Origin: Musa acuminata AAA Group | Lineage: Eukaryota; Streptophyta; Magnoliopsida; Zingiberales; Musaceae | Direction: 5' to 3' | Length of the DNA stretch: 64,000 bases | Assembly (NCBI RefSeq): GCF_036884655.1 | Contig: NC_088342.1 | Location: 15,948,001-16,012,000 of the forward strand | In this document: positions 52,943-64,000 of the stretch, piece after piece | Numbering within the stretch: the stretch's first letter is position 1 | Layout of the letters: every line of letters starts with the position of its first letter | Made by a program: the position numbers and the translations under genes | Notes under the pieces: generated by a model | Database searches by the model: none | What the model was told of the DNA's origin: nothing | Seen by the model: only the letters and a program-made list of their open reading frames with translations

Positions 52943-55917
52943 CATGTCAATTCTCTAAGCTCTCTAGCATAGATGAAGGCTATGTTACCTTCGGAGACAA
53001 CAACAAGGGTAAAATCATTGGTAAAGGAACCATAGGTAACAAATCCAACTTTTTTATTGAAGATGTCTTGTTAGTTGATGGTTTAAAACATAACCTCTTG
53101 AGCATTAGTCAATTATGTGATTAAAGATACATTGTCAAATTCGAATCCAATGCTTGTATTATTGAAAAACCCCATAAAAACATGTCTATGATTGCATTAA
53201 AACAAAATAACGTATACACTATTGACATCAATGACTTGTGTAATGAAATGTGTTTTTCAGTTTTAAATGAAGATGCTTGGCTATGGCATAGAAGATTAGG
53301 TCATGCTAGCATGAAACTAATCACCCAAATATCATCTAAAGAACTTGTAAGAGGAATTCCTCATATCAAGTTCATCAAAGATAATGTATGTGATGCTTGC
53401 CAATTAGGTAAACAGATTAAGGGTAGTTTCAAGACTAAAAATCAAATAAGCACCTCTAGGCCCTTACAATTAATCCATATGGACTTGTTTGGACCAATCT
53501 CTTCATCAAGTCTAGGAGGTAGCAAATATGCCTTTGTCATTGTTGATGACTATAGCAGATATACATGGACCTACTTCTTAAAACAAAAAAATGAATGCTT
53601 TAGATATTTTACCAAGTTCTGTAAACTTGTTCAAAATGAGAAGGGTTCTATGATTTCGTCAATAAGAAGCGATCATGGTGGAGAATTTCAAAACCACGAT
53701 TTCCAAGAATTCTGTGAACTCAATGGATATAACCATAATTTCTCTACTCCAAGAAATCCTCAACAAAATGGGGTAGTAGAAAGAAAAAATCGAAATCTAC
53801 AAGAAATGGCAAGAACCATGTTGAATGAACACAGCCTACCCAAATACTTTTGGGCCGAAGCCGTAAACACTACATGCTATATTTTGAATAGAGTACTAGT
53901 AAGACCCTTACTCACCAAAACTCCTTATGAGTTATGGAATAACAAAAAACCCAATGTTTCATATTTTAAAGTCTTTGGATGTAAGTGTTTTATCTTAAAT
54001 GAAAAGGATAACTTAGGAAAATTTGATGCTAAATCCGATGAAGGAATCTTTCTTGGTTATTCTTCGGTTTCTAAAGCTTTTCGTATCTTCAATAAAAGAA
54101 CTTTAATTATTGAAGAATCCATTCATGTTGTTTTTAATGAGATTTCCGAAATTAAGAAAAATGATCTTGATGATGATGTTAATTTTGATTCCTTAAACTT
54201 AAATAAAACCCCTTCTCCAACTAGCAACTTGAATGCATCCACTTCCGAAACATCCGTACCCAAGGATTGGAAGTATGTAGATGCTCATCCTAAGGAGCTA
54301 ATATTAGGAGACACATCAAAGGGGGTTCAAACACGATCTTCTTTTAAAAATTTTTGTGCCAACGCCGCCTTTCTCTCCCAAATTGAACCCAAATGCGTTG
54401 ATGAAGCCATGAAAGATGATTCATGGATTATCGCAATGCAAGATGAATTGAATCAGTTTGAGAGAAATGAGGTGTGGACGCTTGTTCCTAGGCCAAATGA
54501 CCATTTAGTAATTGGTACTAAATGGGTTTTTAGAAACAAGCAAGATGAAAATGGTATCGTGGTTAGAAACAAGGCTAGATTAGTGGCCAAAGGTTTCAAC
54601 CAAGAAGAAGGCATCGATTACGAAGAAACCTTCGCACTTGTGGCTCGATTGGAAGCCATAAGGATGCTCCTTGCCTACGCTAGTAGTAATAATTTTAAGT
54701 TATTTCAAATGGATGTTAAAAGCGCTTTTTTAAATGGCTTTATTTCCGAAGAAGTTTATGTTGAACAACCTCCTGGATTTGAAAATAATAGCCTCCCTAA
54801 TCATGTGTTCAGATTAACTAAAGCTCTCTATGGTTTAAAACAAGCCCCAAGGGCTTGGTATGAGAGACTTAGTTCTTTTCTTATCAAAAATAACTTCACA
54901 AAAGGCAAGGTTGATACTACATTATTTATCAAGAATTTTGAAAATAATTTTCTTATTGTTCAGATTTATGTTGATGATATTATCTTTGGCTCTACAAATG
55001 AATCTCTTTGTGAATCTTTTGCTAAAACTATGAGTCTTGAATTCGAAATGAGCTTAATGGGAGAATTAACATTCTTCTTAGGTTTACAAATCAAACAACT
55101 AAGCAATGACATCTTTATTAGTCAAACTAAATATGCCATGAGTGTATTAAAAAGGTTCAGTATGAACAACTCAAAGGCTAGTAACACTCCTATGAGCACC
55201 TCCACTAAGTTAGAAATTGATGAAAGTGGAGAAAGCTTTGATCAAAAAACTTATAGGGGTATGATAGGAAGTTTACTTTACCTCACTACAACCAGACTAG
55301 ACATCATGTTCAGTGTAGGACTTTGTGCTAGATTTCAATCAAACCCTAAGATATCTCATCTCAAAGCAGTTAAAAGAATATTTAGATATCTTAATGGTAC
55401 CACAAATCTAGGATTATGGTACCCAAAATCAGAGAATTTTGAGTTAATTGCTTATGCTGATGCAGACTTTGCTGGTTGTAGATTAGATAGAAAAAGCACA
55501 TCAGGATCATGTCAATTCTTAGGACATGCCCTTGTTTCCTGGTCATCAAAGAAACAAAACTCGGTTACACTATCAACAACCGAAGCTGAATATATTGCAG
55601 CAAGTGCATGCTGTGCACAAGTTGTATGGATGAAAAACACTTTAGAAGATTACAAAGTTAATCATAAAGATATTCCCATTAAATGTGATAACACGAGTGC
55701 AATTTGCTTAACCAAGAATCCTATACAACATTCAAGAACAAAACATATTGATATTAGACATCACTTCATACGAGATCATGTCACTAATCATGACGTAACC
55801 ATAGAATTCATTGACACTAAACATCAACTAGCTGACATTTTTACAAAACCTCTAAGTGAAGAACAATTTGATTTCATAAGAAGAGAATTAGGAATGTTGA
55901 TATGTCCGAATAGATAA
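52943..55917 (+). pseudogene. pol: Protease-pol of element B, nearly intact
   Basis: Continues the B frame after A. One TAA at 53122-53124 interrupts it (Lys in A at that site), after which 911 aa are open from 53182. It retains the HHCC integrase site ([20 protein letters not shown]), DDE residues ([26 protein letters not shown]), [11 protein letters not shown] and YVDD, and RNase [21 protein letters not shown] and LADIFTK. Pro-to-Leu changes occur at two usually conserved places (ETFALVARL near 54630 and TTRLDIMF near 55300). At protein level it is clearly diverged from A and C. It is otherwise well preserved for an element already interrupted twice, so B was probably young when A landed. 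Confidence 0.9.
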
Positions 55918-56678
55918 ACTTGCTAAAATTATTTTTCGGACTATATTGCATCACTTGATTGCCATGTTTCTATGTGAAAATCTGCAACAAAATCTTGTCC
56001 GAATGCATCTTATTTATTCGAATGCTATAAAACAGATTTTCTCGTACACTTTCATGAATAAATTTGATGAAGTGATATGTATGTACTCCATCCTGCAAAA
56101 TCTTTATAAAGGGGGAAGAAGTTTTTAAAGCAATCTACGTAAAATTCCTCTATAAGCTTGCTAATATTTATTTTCCTGATATCATAATTACTATGCTTTT
56201 TGTTGATGACAAAGGGGGAGAAATATATGAATTGATAAACACTGCTATGATTATGCCATCCTTGCATCATCAAGAAATATATGAACATATGAACATGTGC
56301 TGAAGTTTGCATTATGCCCTAAATTGATCATGTGAAGAAAATGCAAAACTTGCTAGAATACTTCAAATGTGTGCATCATGTAATAGTGTTTCACAGCTTT
56401 ATATGATAATGTTTAAACTACATGATGAATAGTTACAAACATAATCATACAAACTTGTTGATGTATGTCAAGCCTTGACATCATCTTTGAAGAGATACAT
56501 CACGATGAGTATCATGATGGGAGTATTGATAAGTTTAACTGATCTAACTTATCAATACGTCACTTGAATTCTTAGGTCTTGAATTCAAGATTGACTTATC
56601 TCAACTACGGCATATAGACAGGGGGAGTTAAGGATAACTCAATTATCAATTGATTGTCATCATCAAAAAGGGGGAGAT
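55918..56678 (+). other. 3' noncoding region of B
   Basis: AT-rich. Polypurine tracts at 56107-56120, 56211-56224, 56618-56630 and 56665-56678 (terminal). The GTTGATGAC block precedes the second, as in A, E and G. No gene seen. Confidence 0.85.
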
Positions 56679-57142
56679 TGTTGAATCTCGGATTTTGATG
56701 ATGAAGTTAATTGTCATTTGTTGTCTAATCTATGTGTTGAGATAAGTGTGCAGGATTATCTACGATGAAAGTTAGACAAGCAGCAGGAGTTGCGCCGGAG
56801 TCAAGTTCATGATCACATTGGAAGTTCGAGAGTTCGACGGAAGTTCGGACGGTCGTCGGAGGTTCTGCGAGAACAGATCCGAGAAGTCCAGAAGCTTGCC
56901 AAGCGAAGCTCGTCGGAACTTGCCAAGCGAAGCTCGTCGGAACTTGCCAAGTGGATCGTCGCAAAGTCCAGGAGTTTGCCGGAAGTCCGCAGGAGCATCA
57001 CCGAGGGTTCATCGGATGATCGACGGAAGTTCGCCGGAAACTCGCCGGAAGAAGCGATTGACGCACCGAAGCAAAGCTGCAGAAATTGTCTTAGATTTAA
57101 TCGTAGTTAGCACGTTGATTAAGTTGGAAAATGGGAGGTGAT
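56679..57142 (+). repeat. 3' LTR of B, interrupted by C
   Basis: First 464 bases of the B LTR. It matches 42603-43048 except for a tandem duplication of about 27 bases (AAGCGAAGCTCGTCGGAACTTGCC-like, 56897-56950), present once in the 5' copy. C is inserted after GTGAT. Confidence 0.9.
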
Positions 57143-58431
57143 TGTTGAATCTCGGATTTTGATGATAAAATCAATTGATGGGTTATTTGATCTAATCCAT
57201 ATTATTGAGTTACGTGTGCAGGATTAACTACGATAACCAGAAAACACAAAGCGAGAATACCGGAGTCAAGTTCGATGGACGTTTAAGAGTCCGAAGAATC
57301 GTCGGAGATGCTGCCAGAACCAACCGAGAAGAAATCGGGAACCTGTCGGAATTTTCGGAAGTTCGCCGAAGAGATCGTCGGAGGTTCACGGAGATCAACG
57401 AGAAGGCTCGGCTACTCATTAAAGTCATCACAAGTTCGGGAGCTTGCTAGAAGCCCGTCGGCAGAAAGTTCGTCGGAAAGCTCGCCAGAACAAGACTCGA
57501 CGTTCGCAGTTGAAAATTTGCTTAGGATGTGTTTTGGTTATGTAGTCCACTTGTAATTAGGATTAGGATTAAGAGATAATCCTATATCCTGGTTAGGGGC
57601 CAACTGGGCCCAAAGTCAGAGTTGGTTTAGGCTAAAAATTAAGCTAAACCAGCGAACTAGAGAGCCAAGATTGAAGCCCAACTAGTGGCTGAAAACACTG
57701 TAGTCGGGCTGAAAACACTGTAGGCGGTGGCACCGCCTAACTGGGCGGTGGCACCGCCCAACACCCGAGTGCTGGGCGGTGACACCTCCTTGGCTGGGCG
57801 GTTGCACCGTCCAGCACCCGAGCGCTGGGCGGTGGCACCGCCTGGCTGGGCGGTGGAACCGCCAGCACCGGGAACCCTAAGAGAATTCAAATTTTGGAGC
57901 CCAAAATTTGAATCCTCTTGAGGCCTATAAATACCCCTCAAATCTCAGCTGAGGTAACAACTTTTGAGAAGCATTTTGATTGAGAGAAAAGTCTTAGAAA
58001 GTCTTAGCAAGTCTTGTTTTCAATTTGCTAGAGAGTTCTCCTCCTTCTTTCTTATTGAAAATTTGTAAGAGGTTGAGCTGCTTGTAAAAGGTTGTAAGAG
58101 GGGTCTTTACCCTTCCATTTCAAGAGACTTGCTAGTGGAAGGTGGGAGCCTCATCGAAGAGGGGCCTCGCAAGTGGAGTAGGTCATTTGACCGAACCACT
58201 CTAAAAATCGGCGTAATCTCTGGTTTGCTTTTTATTATTGTCATTTACATTACTGCAAATCTTCTTACTGCTTTAGTTCCTTATTACTCTTGCTGCGCAA
58301 CTTTAAGAATACGCCTTCAAGTTAAATTTCTCAAGTTTCATTCTTAACGTACGAAAGATTTTGTTAAAATCGAAGTTTTAATCCGCTGCACTAATTCACC
58401 CCCCCCTCTTAGTGCCGCTCCGATCCTAACA
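57143..58431 (+). repeat. 5' LTR of C
   Basis: TGTTGAATCTCGG to GATCCTAACA. GC-rich palindromes at about 57722-57860, palindrome plus TATA (57926-57933), terminal hairpin (58388-58415). It has one more GGCGGTGGCACCGCC-type unit than A. Confidence 0.95.
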
Positions 58432-58433
58432 AG

Positions 58434-58446
58434 TGGTATCAGAGCA
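58434..58446 (+). promoter_or_regulatory. Primer-binding site of C
   Basis: TGGTATCAGAGCA two bases after the LTR, identical to A. Confidence 0.92.
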
Positions 58447-58483
58447 AGGTTATCTCTCATATTTGGTTTAATACCCAAGAGAG

Positions 58484-60049
58484 ATGGCTTACTCCGGCAT
58501 GCAAGAGGGCCATTCTATTGCACGACCACCTTTGTTTAATGGGTCGGATTACACATATTGGAAGACTCGCATGAGAATCTTCCTCATTTCTATGGACTTT
58601 GAGCTTTGGTCTATTGTCGAGAATGGATTTCAAAAATCTTCTCTTCCGATGAGCGAATGGAATGAATCGGAGAAGAAGGTTTTTGCTTTAAATGCAAAGG
58701 CTATGAATGCCTTGTTTTGTGCACTAGACAAAAACGAATTTAATCGTGTTTCAATGTGTGATTCGGCTTTTGATATTTGGAGAACTCTTGAGGTCACTCA
58801 TGAAGGCACTAGCCGAGTGAAAGAGTCCAAAATCAACATCCTTGTGCACTCTTACGAACTTTTCCGAATGAAACCAAGTGAGTCCATCGGAGACATGTAC
58901 ACCCGGTTTACGGATGTCATCAATGGACTCAAAGCTCTTGGTAAAGATTTTACTAACTTTGAACTAGTAACTAAAATCTTAAGATCCCTCCCTAAAAGTT
59001 GGGATCCAAAAGTTACGGCCATTCAAGAGGCCAAAGACCTTAAAGCATTCCCTCTTGAAGAACTCATTGGGTCTCTAATGACCTACGAAATGACATGTCA
59101 AGCTCATGACGAGCTCGAGAACCCCCTTCCAAAGAACAGGAAGGATATGGCACTCAAATCACAAGAAGACCACTTGAAAGGAACATCAAGTGATGAGGAC
59201 AGTGACAATGACATTGCACTTTTGACTCAAAAGTTTAAAAAATATTTAAGAAAGAACAGATTTAAAAATAATACAAAAAATAAATTTGAACAAAAGAAGG
59301 ACCAAGTGATTTGCTATGAATGCAAAAAACCGGGACACTACAAGAACGATTGTCCTCAAGCCAAAAAGAGGACATCAAAGAAGAAGGCGTTCAAGGCAAC
59401 GTGGGATGATTCAAGCGCATCCGAAGAAGAGGAGTCCAACACCGAGCAAGTTGCTCATTACGCGCTAATGGCTTTAGGAGAAGAGGTATGTGATTTACTT
59501 AATGAAGATTTATCTTTTGAAGAACTCTCTATCGCTTTTCATGAATTATTTGATGAATGTAGAACTGTTAGCAAGAAGTTAAGTATCTTAAAGAAAGAGC
59601 ATGCTTTGCTACAAGATAAGTTTGATAATATTCAAACTCCTCCATGCTCTAAGTGTGAGCATTTAGAAGCAATAAAAAATGAAAATTTGCTTCTTAAAGA
59701 AACCTTAAACAAGTTTAAGGTTGGTAGCAAAGGATTAGATATGATCCTTGCACACAAGGGTCACATCGCAAATAGAAATGGAATTGGATTTGTAAAAGGA
59801 TTACATCAAAATCCTACCACTTTCATAAAAGGACCTACATTACATGTTTCCTCTTATATGCAATGCAACTTCTGTTGCAAATCCGGACATATTGCCTACA
59901 AATGTCCTTTTAGGAAAATGAGTTCACAAAAATTAATATGGGTTCCTAAAGGAACTATAAAGGATTCGATAATAAATAACAAAGTTAGTGGGTCAATTTT
60001 TGAGGCACCCAAAATCAAATGGGTACCTAAAAATCATCCTCTTTTGTAG
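58484..60049 (+). CDS. gag: Gag polyprotein of element C
   Basis: 521 aa, same protein as the Gag of A: capsid region, two CCHC knuckles (C277-C290 and C461-C474), acidic linker and probable coiled coil between them. Ends in UAG at 60047-60049, in frame with the downstream protease. No lesion seen. Confidence 0.93.
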   Translation: MAYSGMQEGHSIARPPLFNGSDYTYWKTRMRIFLISMDFELWSIVENGFQKSSLPMSEWNESEKKVFALNAKAMNALFCALDKNEFNRVSMCDSAFDIWRTLEVTHEGTSRVKESKINILVHSYELFRMKPSESIGDMYTRFTDVINGLKALGKDFTNFELVTKILRSLPKSWDPKVTAIQEAKDLKAFPLEELIGSLMTYEMTCQAHDELENPLPKNRKDMALKSQEDHLKGTSSDEDSDNDIALLTQKFKKYLRKNRFKNNTKNKFEQKKDQVICYECKKPGHYKNDCPQAKKRTSKKKAFKATWDDSSASEEEESNTEQVAHYALMALGEEVCDLLNEDLSFEELSIAFHELFDECRTVSKKLSILKKEHALLQDKFDNIQTPPCSKCEHLEAIKNENLLLKETLNKFKVGSKGLDMILAHKGHIANRNGIGFVKGLHQNPTTFIKGPTLHVSSYMQCNFCCKSGHIAYKCPFRKMSSQKLIWVPKGTIKDSIINNKVSGSIFEAPKIKWVPKNHPLL

Positions 60050-63000
60050 AAAAACCCACAAGCTAGGAGCAAGAGATGGTATCTCGATAGTGGATGCTCA
60101 AGACATATGACTGGAGATCCATCTCATTTCTCTATGCTCACTAGCAAAGAAGAAGGGTACGTCACCTTCGGAGACAACAACAAAGGCAAAATCATTGGCA
60201 AGGGAACTATTGGTAACAAATTTAGTTTTTCCATTGATGATGTTTTACTAGTTGATGGATTGAAACACAATCTCTTAAGTATAAGTCAACTATGCGATAA
60301 AGGTTATATCGTTAGGTTTGAATCAAATATGTGCATTATTGAAAAACCAAATCATAACATGACTATGATTGCTTTAAAACAAAATAATGTCTATACCATC
60401 AATCTTGATGAACTAAGTAATGAAATGTGCTTCTCCGTCGTAAATGATGATGCTTGGCTTTGGCATAGGAGATTAGGCCATGCAAGCATGAAAACAATAT
60501 CTAAGATCTCATCTCAAGAATTAGTACGAGGAATTCCAAATTTAAAGTTTATTAAGGACAAAGTATGCGATGCATGTCAACTAGGCAAACAAATAAAAAC
60601 AAGCTTCAAACCAAAAAATCAAATTAGCACTACTAGACCATTACAATTGATCCATTTGGACTTATTTGGACCAATTGATACAACAAGTCTAGGTGGAAGC
60701 AAATATGCTTTTGTGATTGTGGATGACTACTCTAGATACACTTGGACCTATTTCTTAGCTCACAAAAGTGATTGCTTCAAGTGTTTCTCTAAATTTTGTA
60801 AACTCACTCAAAACGAAAAAGGCTTCATGATTTCATCAATTCGGAGTGATCACGGTGGTGAATTCCAAAACCGTGACTTTCAAAATTTTTGCGAAAGTAA
60901 TGGGTACAATCACAACTTCTCAACTCCAAGAAATCCTCAACAAAATGGAGTAGTTGAAAGGAAAAATAGAAACCTACAAGAAATGACAAGAACTATGTTG
61001 AATGAACAAAGTTTACCTAAGTACTTTTGGGCCGAAGCTGTAAATACGGCTTGCTACATCATGAATAGAGTCCTAATAAGACCATCCTTATCCAAAACTC
61101 CCTATGAATTATGGAATAACAAAAAACCAAACATCTCCTATTTTAAAGTTTTTGGTTGTAAATGCTTTATTTTAAATGAAAGGGATGCTTTAGGAAAATT
61201 TGATGCTAAATCCGATGAAGGCATCTTTCTTGGTTACTCTTCCGTTTCTAAAGCTTTTCGGGTTTTTAATAAAAGAACTTTAGTAATTGAAGAGTCTATT
61301 CATGTAGTTTTTAATGAAATTTCCGATTTAAAGAAAAATGATTTTGATGATGATCTTGGTTTTGATAATTTGAATTTAAATGAACCCTCTCCTCAAAATA
61401 GCCATTTGAATGCATCTTCTTCCGAAATTTCTTTACCAAAAGAATGGAAGTATGTAGATGCTCATCCAAAAGAGCAAATTATAGGAGATACATCAAAAGG
61501 GGTTCAAACTCGTTCTTCTTTCAAAAATTTTTGTGCTAACGCCGCCTTCCTTTCTCAAATTGAACCTAAATGCATTGACGAAGCCTTAAAAGATGATTTT
61601 TGGATCATTGCAATGCAAGAAGAATTGAACCAATTTGAGAGGAATGAGGTATGGAAGCTTGTTCCTAGACCAAGTGACCACTTAGTCATAGGTACTAAGT
61701 GGGTCTTTAGAAACAAGCAAGACGAAAATGGTATTGTGGTTAGAAACAAGGCTAGATTAGTGGCCAAAGGTTTCAACCAAGAAGAAGGTATCGATTACGA
61801 AGAAACCTTCGCTCCCGTGGCTCGATTAGAAGCCATAAGGATGCTCCTTGCCTATGCTAGTAGTAATAATTTTAAACTATTTCAAATGGATGTTAAAAGT
61901 GCTTTCTTGAATGGTTTTATTTCCGAAGAAGTATTTGTCGAACAACCTCCCGGATTTGAAAATTCTCTTCTTCCTAATCATGTATTCAAATTGACTAAAG
62001 ATCTCTATGGCTTAAAACAAGCTCCTAGAGCTTGGTATGAAAGGCTTAGTTCCTTTCTTATTTTAAATAATTTTACCAAAGGCAAGGTTGATACTACATT
62101 GTTTATTAAACATTTTGAAAATAATTTTCTTATTGTGCAAATTTATGTTGACGATATTGTGTTTGGCTCTTCGGATGAATCACTATGTGAATCATTTGCC
62201 AAATGTATGAGTCTTGAATTTGAAATGAGTTTAATGGGTGAATTAACTTTCTTTTTGGGATTACAAATCAAACAACTTAGTGATGGTATATTTCTTAACC
62301 AATCCAAATATACATTAGAATTGTTAAAACGATTTAACATGGATAATTCAAAAGCAATAAACACCCCTATGAGTACTGCGACTAAGTTAGATATGGATGA
62401 AAATGGTGAAAGTTTCGATCAAAAAACATATAGGGGAATGATAGGTAGTCTACTCTACCTCACTGCGACTAGACCGGATATTATGTTTAGTGTAGGACTT
62501 TGCGCTAGGTTTCAATCTAATCCTAAATTATCTCATCTTAAGAGTGTTAAAAGAATATTTAGGTATCTTAAAGGAACTTCAAATTTAGGATTGTGGTATC
62601 CAAAATCTGAAAATTTTGATTTAATAGCCTATGCGGATGCCGATTTTGGCGGATGCAGAATAGATAGAAAAAGTACATCCGGAACATGCCAATTTTTAGG
62701 ACATGCACTTGTTTCTTGGACTTCCAAGAAACAAAATTCAGTTGCACTATCTACGGTAGAAGCCGAATACATAGCTGCAAGTGCATGTTGTGCACAAGTC
62801 ATTTGGATGAAAAATACATTAGAAGACTATGGAATTCACTTTAAAAATATTCCCATAAAATGTGATAATACTAATGCCATATGTCTTACTAAAAATCCAA
62901 TTCAGCATTCTAGAACTAAGCACATCGACGTTAGGCATCATTTCATACGCGATCATGTCCTTAACAATAATATTGTTCTAGAATTCATTGACACAAAGCA

Positions 63001-63088
63001 TCAATTAGCGGATATATTCACAAAAGCCTTGAATGAAGACCAATTTGAATTCATTAGAAGGGAATTAGGTATGTTAAATTGTCCCTAA
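60050..63088 (+). CDS. pol: Pol polyprotein of element C
   Basis: In frame with gag after the UAG; first ATG at 60107 (993 aa from there), with the protease DSG block before it. All integrase, RT and RNase H catalytic motifs listed for A are present, and residue 969 is the usual Asp (LADIFTK). Differences from A are Thr294 (A: Ala), Asp632 (A: Ala), Asn923 (A: Ser) and Asp969 (A: Gly). Asp632 sits in the [10 protein letters not shown] block, which is strongly conserved in copia RT, so C may carry a different functional lesion from A. Confidence 0.93.
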   Translation, partial: KNPQARSKRWYLDSGCSRHMTGDPSHFSMLTSKEEGYVTFGDNNKGKIIGKGTIGNKFSFSIDDVLLVDGLKHNLLSISQLCDKGYIVRFESNMCIIEKPNHNMTMIALKQNNVYTINLDELSNEMCFSVVNDDAWLWHRRLGHASMKTISKISSQELVRGIPNLKFIKDKVCDACQLGKQIKTSFKPKNQISTTRPLQLIHLDLFGPIDTTSLGGSKYAFVIVDDYSRYTWTYFLAHKSDCFKCFSKFCKLTQNEKGFMISSIRSDHGGEFQNRDFQNFCESNGYNHNFSTPRNPQQNGVVERKNRNLQEMTRTMLNEQSLPKYFWAEAVNTACYIMNRVLIRPSLSKTPYELWNNKKPNISYFKVFGCKCFILNERDALGKFDAKSDEGIFLGYSSVSKAFRVFNKRTLVIEESIHVVFNEISDLKKNDFDDDLGFDNLNLNEPSPQNSHLNASSSEISLPKEWKYVDAHPKEQIIGDTSKGVQTRSSFKNFCANAAFLSQIEPKCIDEALKDDFWIIAMQEELNQFERNEVWKLVPRPSDHLVIGTKWVFRNKQDENGIVVRNKARLVAKGFNQEEGIDYEETFAPVARLEAIRMLLAYASSNNFKLFQMDVKSAFLNGFISEEVFVEQPPGFENSLLPNHVFKLTKDLYGLKQAPRAWYERLSSFLILNNFTKGKVDTTLFIKHFENNFLIVQIYVDDIVFGSSDESLCESFAKCMSLEFEMSLMGELTFFLGLQIKQLSDGIFLNQSKYTLELLKRFNMDNSKAINTPMSTATKLDMDENGESFDQKTYRGMIGSLLYLTATRPDIMFSVGLCARFQSNPKLSHLKSVKRIFRYLKGTSNLGLWYPKSENFDLIAYADADFGGCRIDRKSTSGTCQFLGHALVSWTSKKQNSVALSTVEAEYIAASACCAQVIWMKNTLEDYGIHFKNIPIKCDNTNAICLTKNPIQHSRTKHIDVRHHFIRDHVLNNNIVLEFIDTKHQLADIFTKALNEDQFEFIRRELGMLNCP

Positions 63089-64000
63089 ACAATAAACTTG
63101 TTTGATTGGATTTTCCGTAAAGTTTTTCATCTTCTTTCCATCTCTCATTCCATATGACATGTTGTGAAATCTCGAAATCGACCTTGATGACTTGATAATG
63201 AATTTCAAGTTAGCGATTTGATTTAAATAAGTTTTATCTAAATCATAATCTTGATCTTGCAAAATTGGAATCACAAATAATATCTTTTGGCATTCATGAA
63301 TTGATACTTACAAATATGAAAGTATTGGCATTCATGACTTGAATTTGATTGAAACATTGTATGCTTAAATTAATCATTCTCCTATGTTTCAAAAATTCTT
63401 TAAATGCCTTATGTGATGATTAAAAAGTAATGTTGAGATTTTCATGAATTTGACCATTTGAATGAGTTTGTATTCGAATTATGATCTTGACTTCGTGAAA
63501 TTACTACTTGAATTTTTTTATCCCAATCTCTCTCTTATACATCTACAATTTCTGTTATTCATAGGAAGAAGAGATTAGATAATATGAATGCATGCTGAAT
63601 TTTCCTCTAAAATGAACTCTGCGTAAATATTTTTGCATACTTAATTTTCAATGATAAAATCGTTGTATGACAAAATATGTGCTTCAAGTCTCATTTTCCT
63701 TTTTGTTGATGACAAAGGGGGAGAAAAGTGATGACTTATATCATTCTTAATAGCATGACAAAATATAAATTGCAAAATCCTTGAGAAAAGTGATCGATCG
63801 ATGATTATCTTATATGCCTTGCAAAATCCTTGAAAATATTGTAAGATTGATTGATCATATTGAATGCATGTCTAAAATGTATAATCATGCAATTCAAGTT
63901 GAAAATCTTTATCTCTTGTCATAGTAAAATTTGTCTCTTATCTTTCGACTTGAAAAAGATTTTCATCAAAGTTTCGCATTTACATTATGCTTAATGAGAA
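63089..64000 (+). other. 3' noncoding region of C (to window edge)
   Basis: Nearly identical to 50631-51542 of A, including the polypurine tract after GTTGATGAC (about 63714-63728). No gene seen. The terminal tract and 3' LTR are off the window. Confidence 0.88.

Larger units (their letters stand above)
42603..57142 (+). mobile_element. Element B: plus-strand Sirevirus, host of A and C
   Basis: Pieces in order: truncated 5' LTR (42603 to about 43398), gag lacking its start (43399-44646), protease start (44647-44727), [element A], protease-pol (52943-55917), 3' noncoding region (55918-56678), 3' LTR start (56679-57142), [element C]. A deletion joins the middle of the LTR directly to the middle of gag, removing the U5 side of the LTR, primer site and gag start. 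The two flanks of A join in frame once the 5-bp duplication (CATCT/CATGT) is counted once. Confidence 0.88.
57143..64000 (+). mobile_element. Element C: near-identical sister of A, 3' end beyond the window
   Basis: 5' LTR (57143-58431), primer site (58434-58446), gag, pol and 912 bases of 3' noncoding region to the window edge. It inserted in the 3' LTR of B. Gag is identical in protein to A, and pol differs at four residues. The LTR is 1289 bp, 43 bp longer than in A, because of a 31-bp block in the GC-rich array and a 12-bp block upstream. Confidence 0.93.

Overview
This window is plant nuclear repeat DNA: every stretch longer than about 300 bases that I can explain belongs to LTR retrotransposons, nested several layers deep on both strands. 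I see no host gene, rRNA, tRNA gene or CRISPR array. The dominant family is Ty1-copia of the Sirevirus (SIRE/Maximus) type: tRNA-iMet primer-binding sites, repeated polypurine tracts before the 3' LTR, GC-rich palindromes in the LTRs, and Gag proteins with CCHC knuckles. A second copia lineage (Angela/Tork-like) and a Ty3-gypsy chromovirus (Tekay/Del-like) are the older, decayed hosts. The organism is a repeat-rich flowering plant, probably a monocot; Zingiberales is only a guess.

Left part (1-24308). Element F (minus, 1-2936; rest off the window) sits in an old plus-strand Angela-like element M (2937-4085, resuming at 39773). M is broken at 4085/39773 by a minus-strand Angela-like compound, H then I, laid out LTR-interior-LTR-interior-LTR. 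Element E (4813-13197, minus, TSD TTACG) lies inside the left LTR of H. E has two LTRs and a gag-protease piece, but its integrase-RT-RNase H has been replaced by an unrelated passenger ORF with its own TATA-like element. A plus-strand LTR fragment, N (20724-22292), interrupts the next LTR of H.

Middle part (24309-39772). A minus-strand gypsy element, J, is inserted in I. Its 3' LTR is split by an oppositely oriented solo LTR of the same family (24951-27607, TSD TGTTG) and by element G (28023-36155, TSD AACCA). G is a pol-less copia derivative with chimeric LTRs of about 2.15 kb. J's reverse transcriptase carries a small solo LTR, O (38244-38637, TSD TACTT).

Right part (39773-64000). M resumes and is interrupted by K (minus LTR). 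D (minus) lies in K, B (plus) in D, and A and C (plus) in B. A (44728-52942) is complete, with two 1246-bp LTRs that differ at about four positions by eye. C (57143 to beyond 64000) is nearly identical to A in coding sequence. In A, B, C and E, gag is separated from protease/pol by an in-frame UAG.

The autonomous-looking copies (A, C, partly B) encode Gag, protease, integrase, RT and RNase H. E and G keep LTRs, primer sites and polypurine tracts but have no pol, and so would need enzymes supplied by another copy. All coordinates come from reading the sequence by eye; family names rest on recognised motifs, not on database searches.
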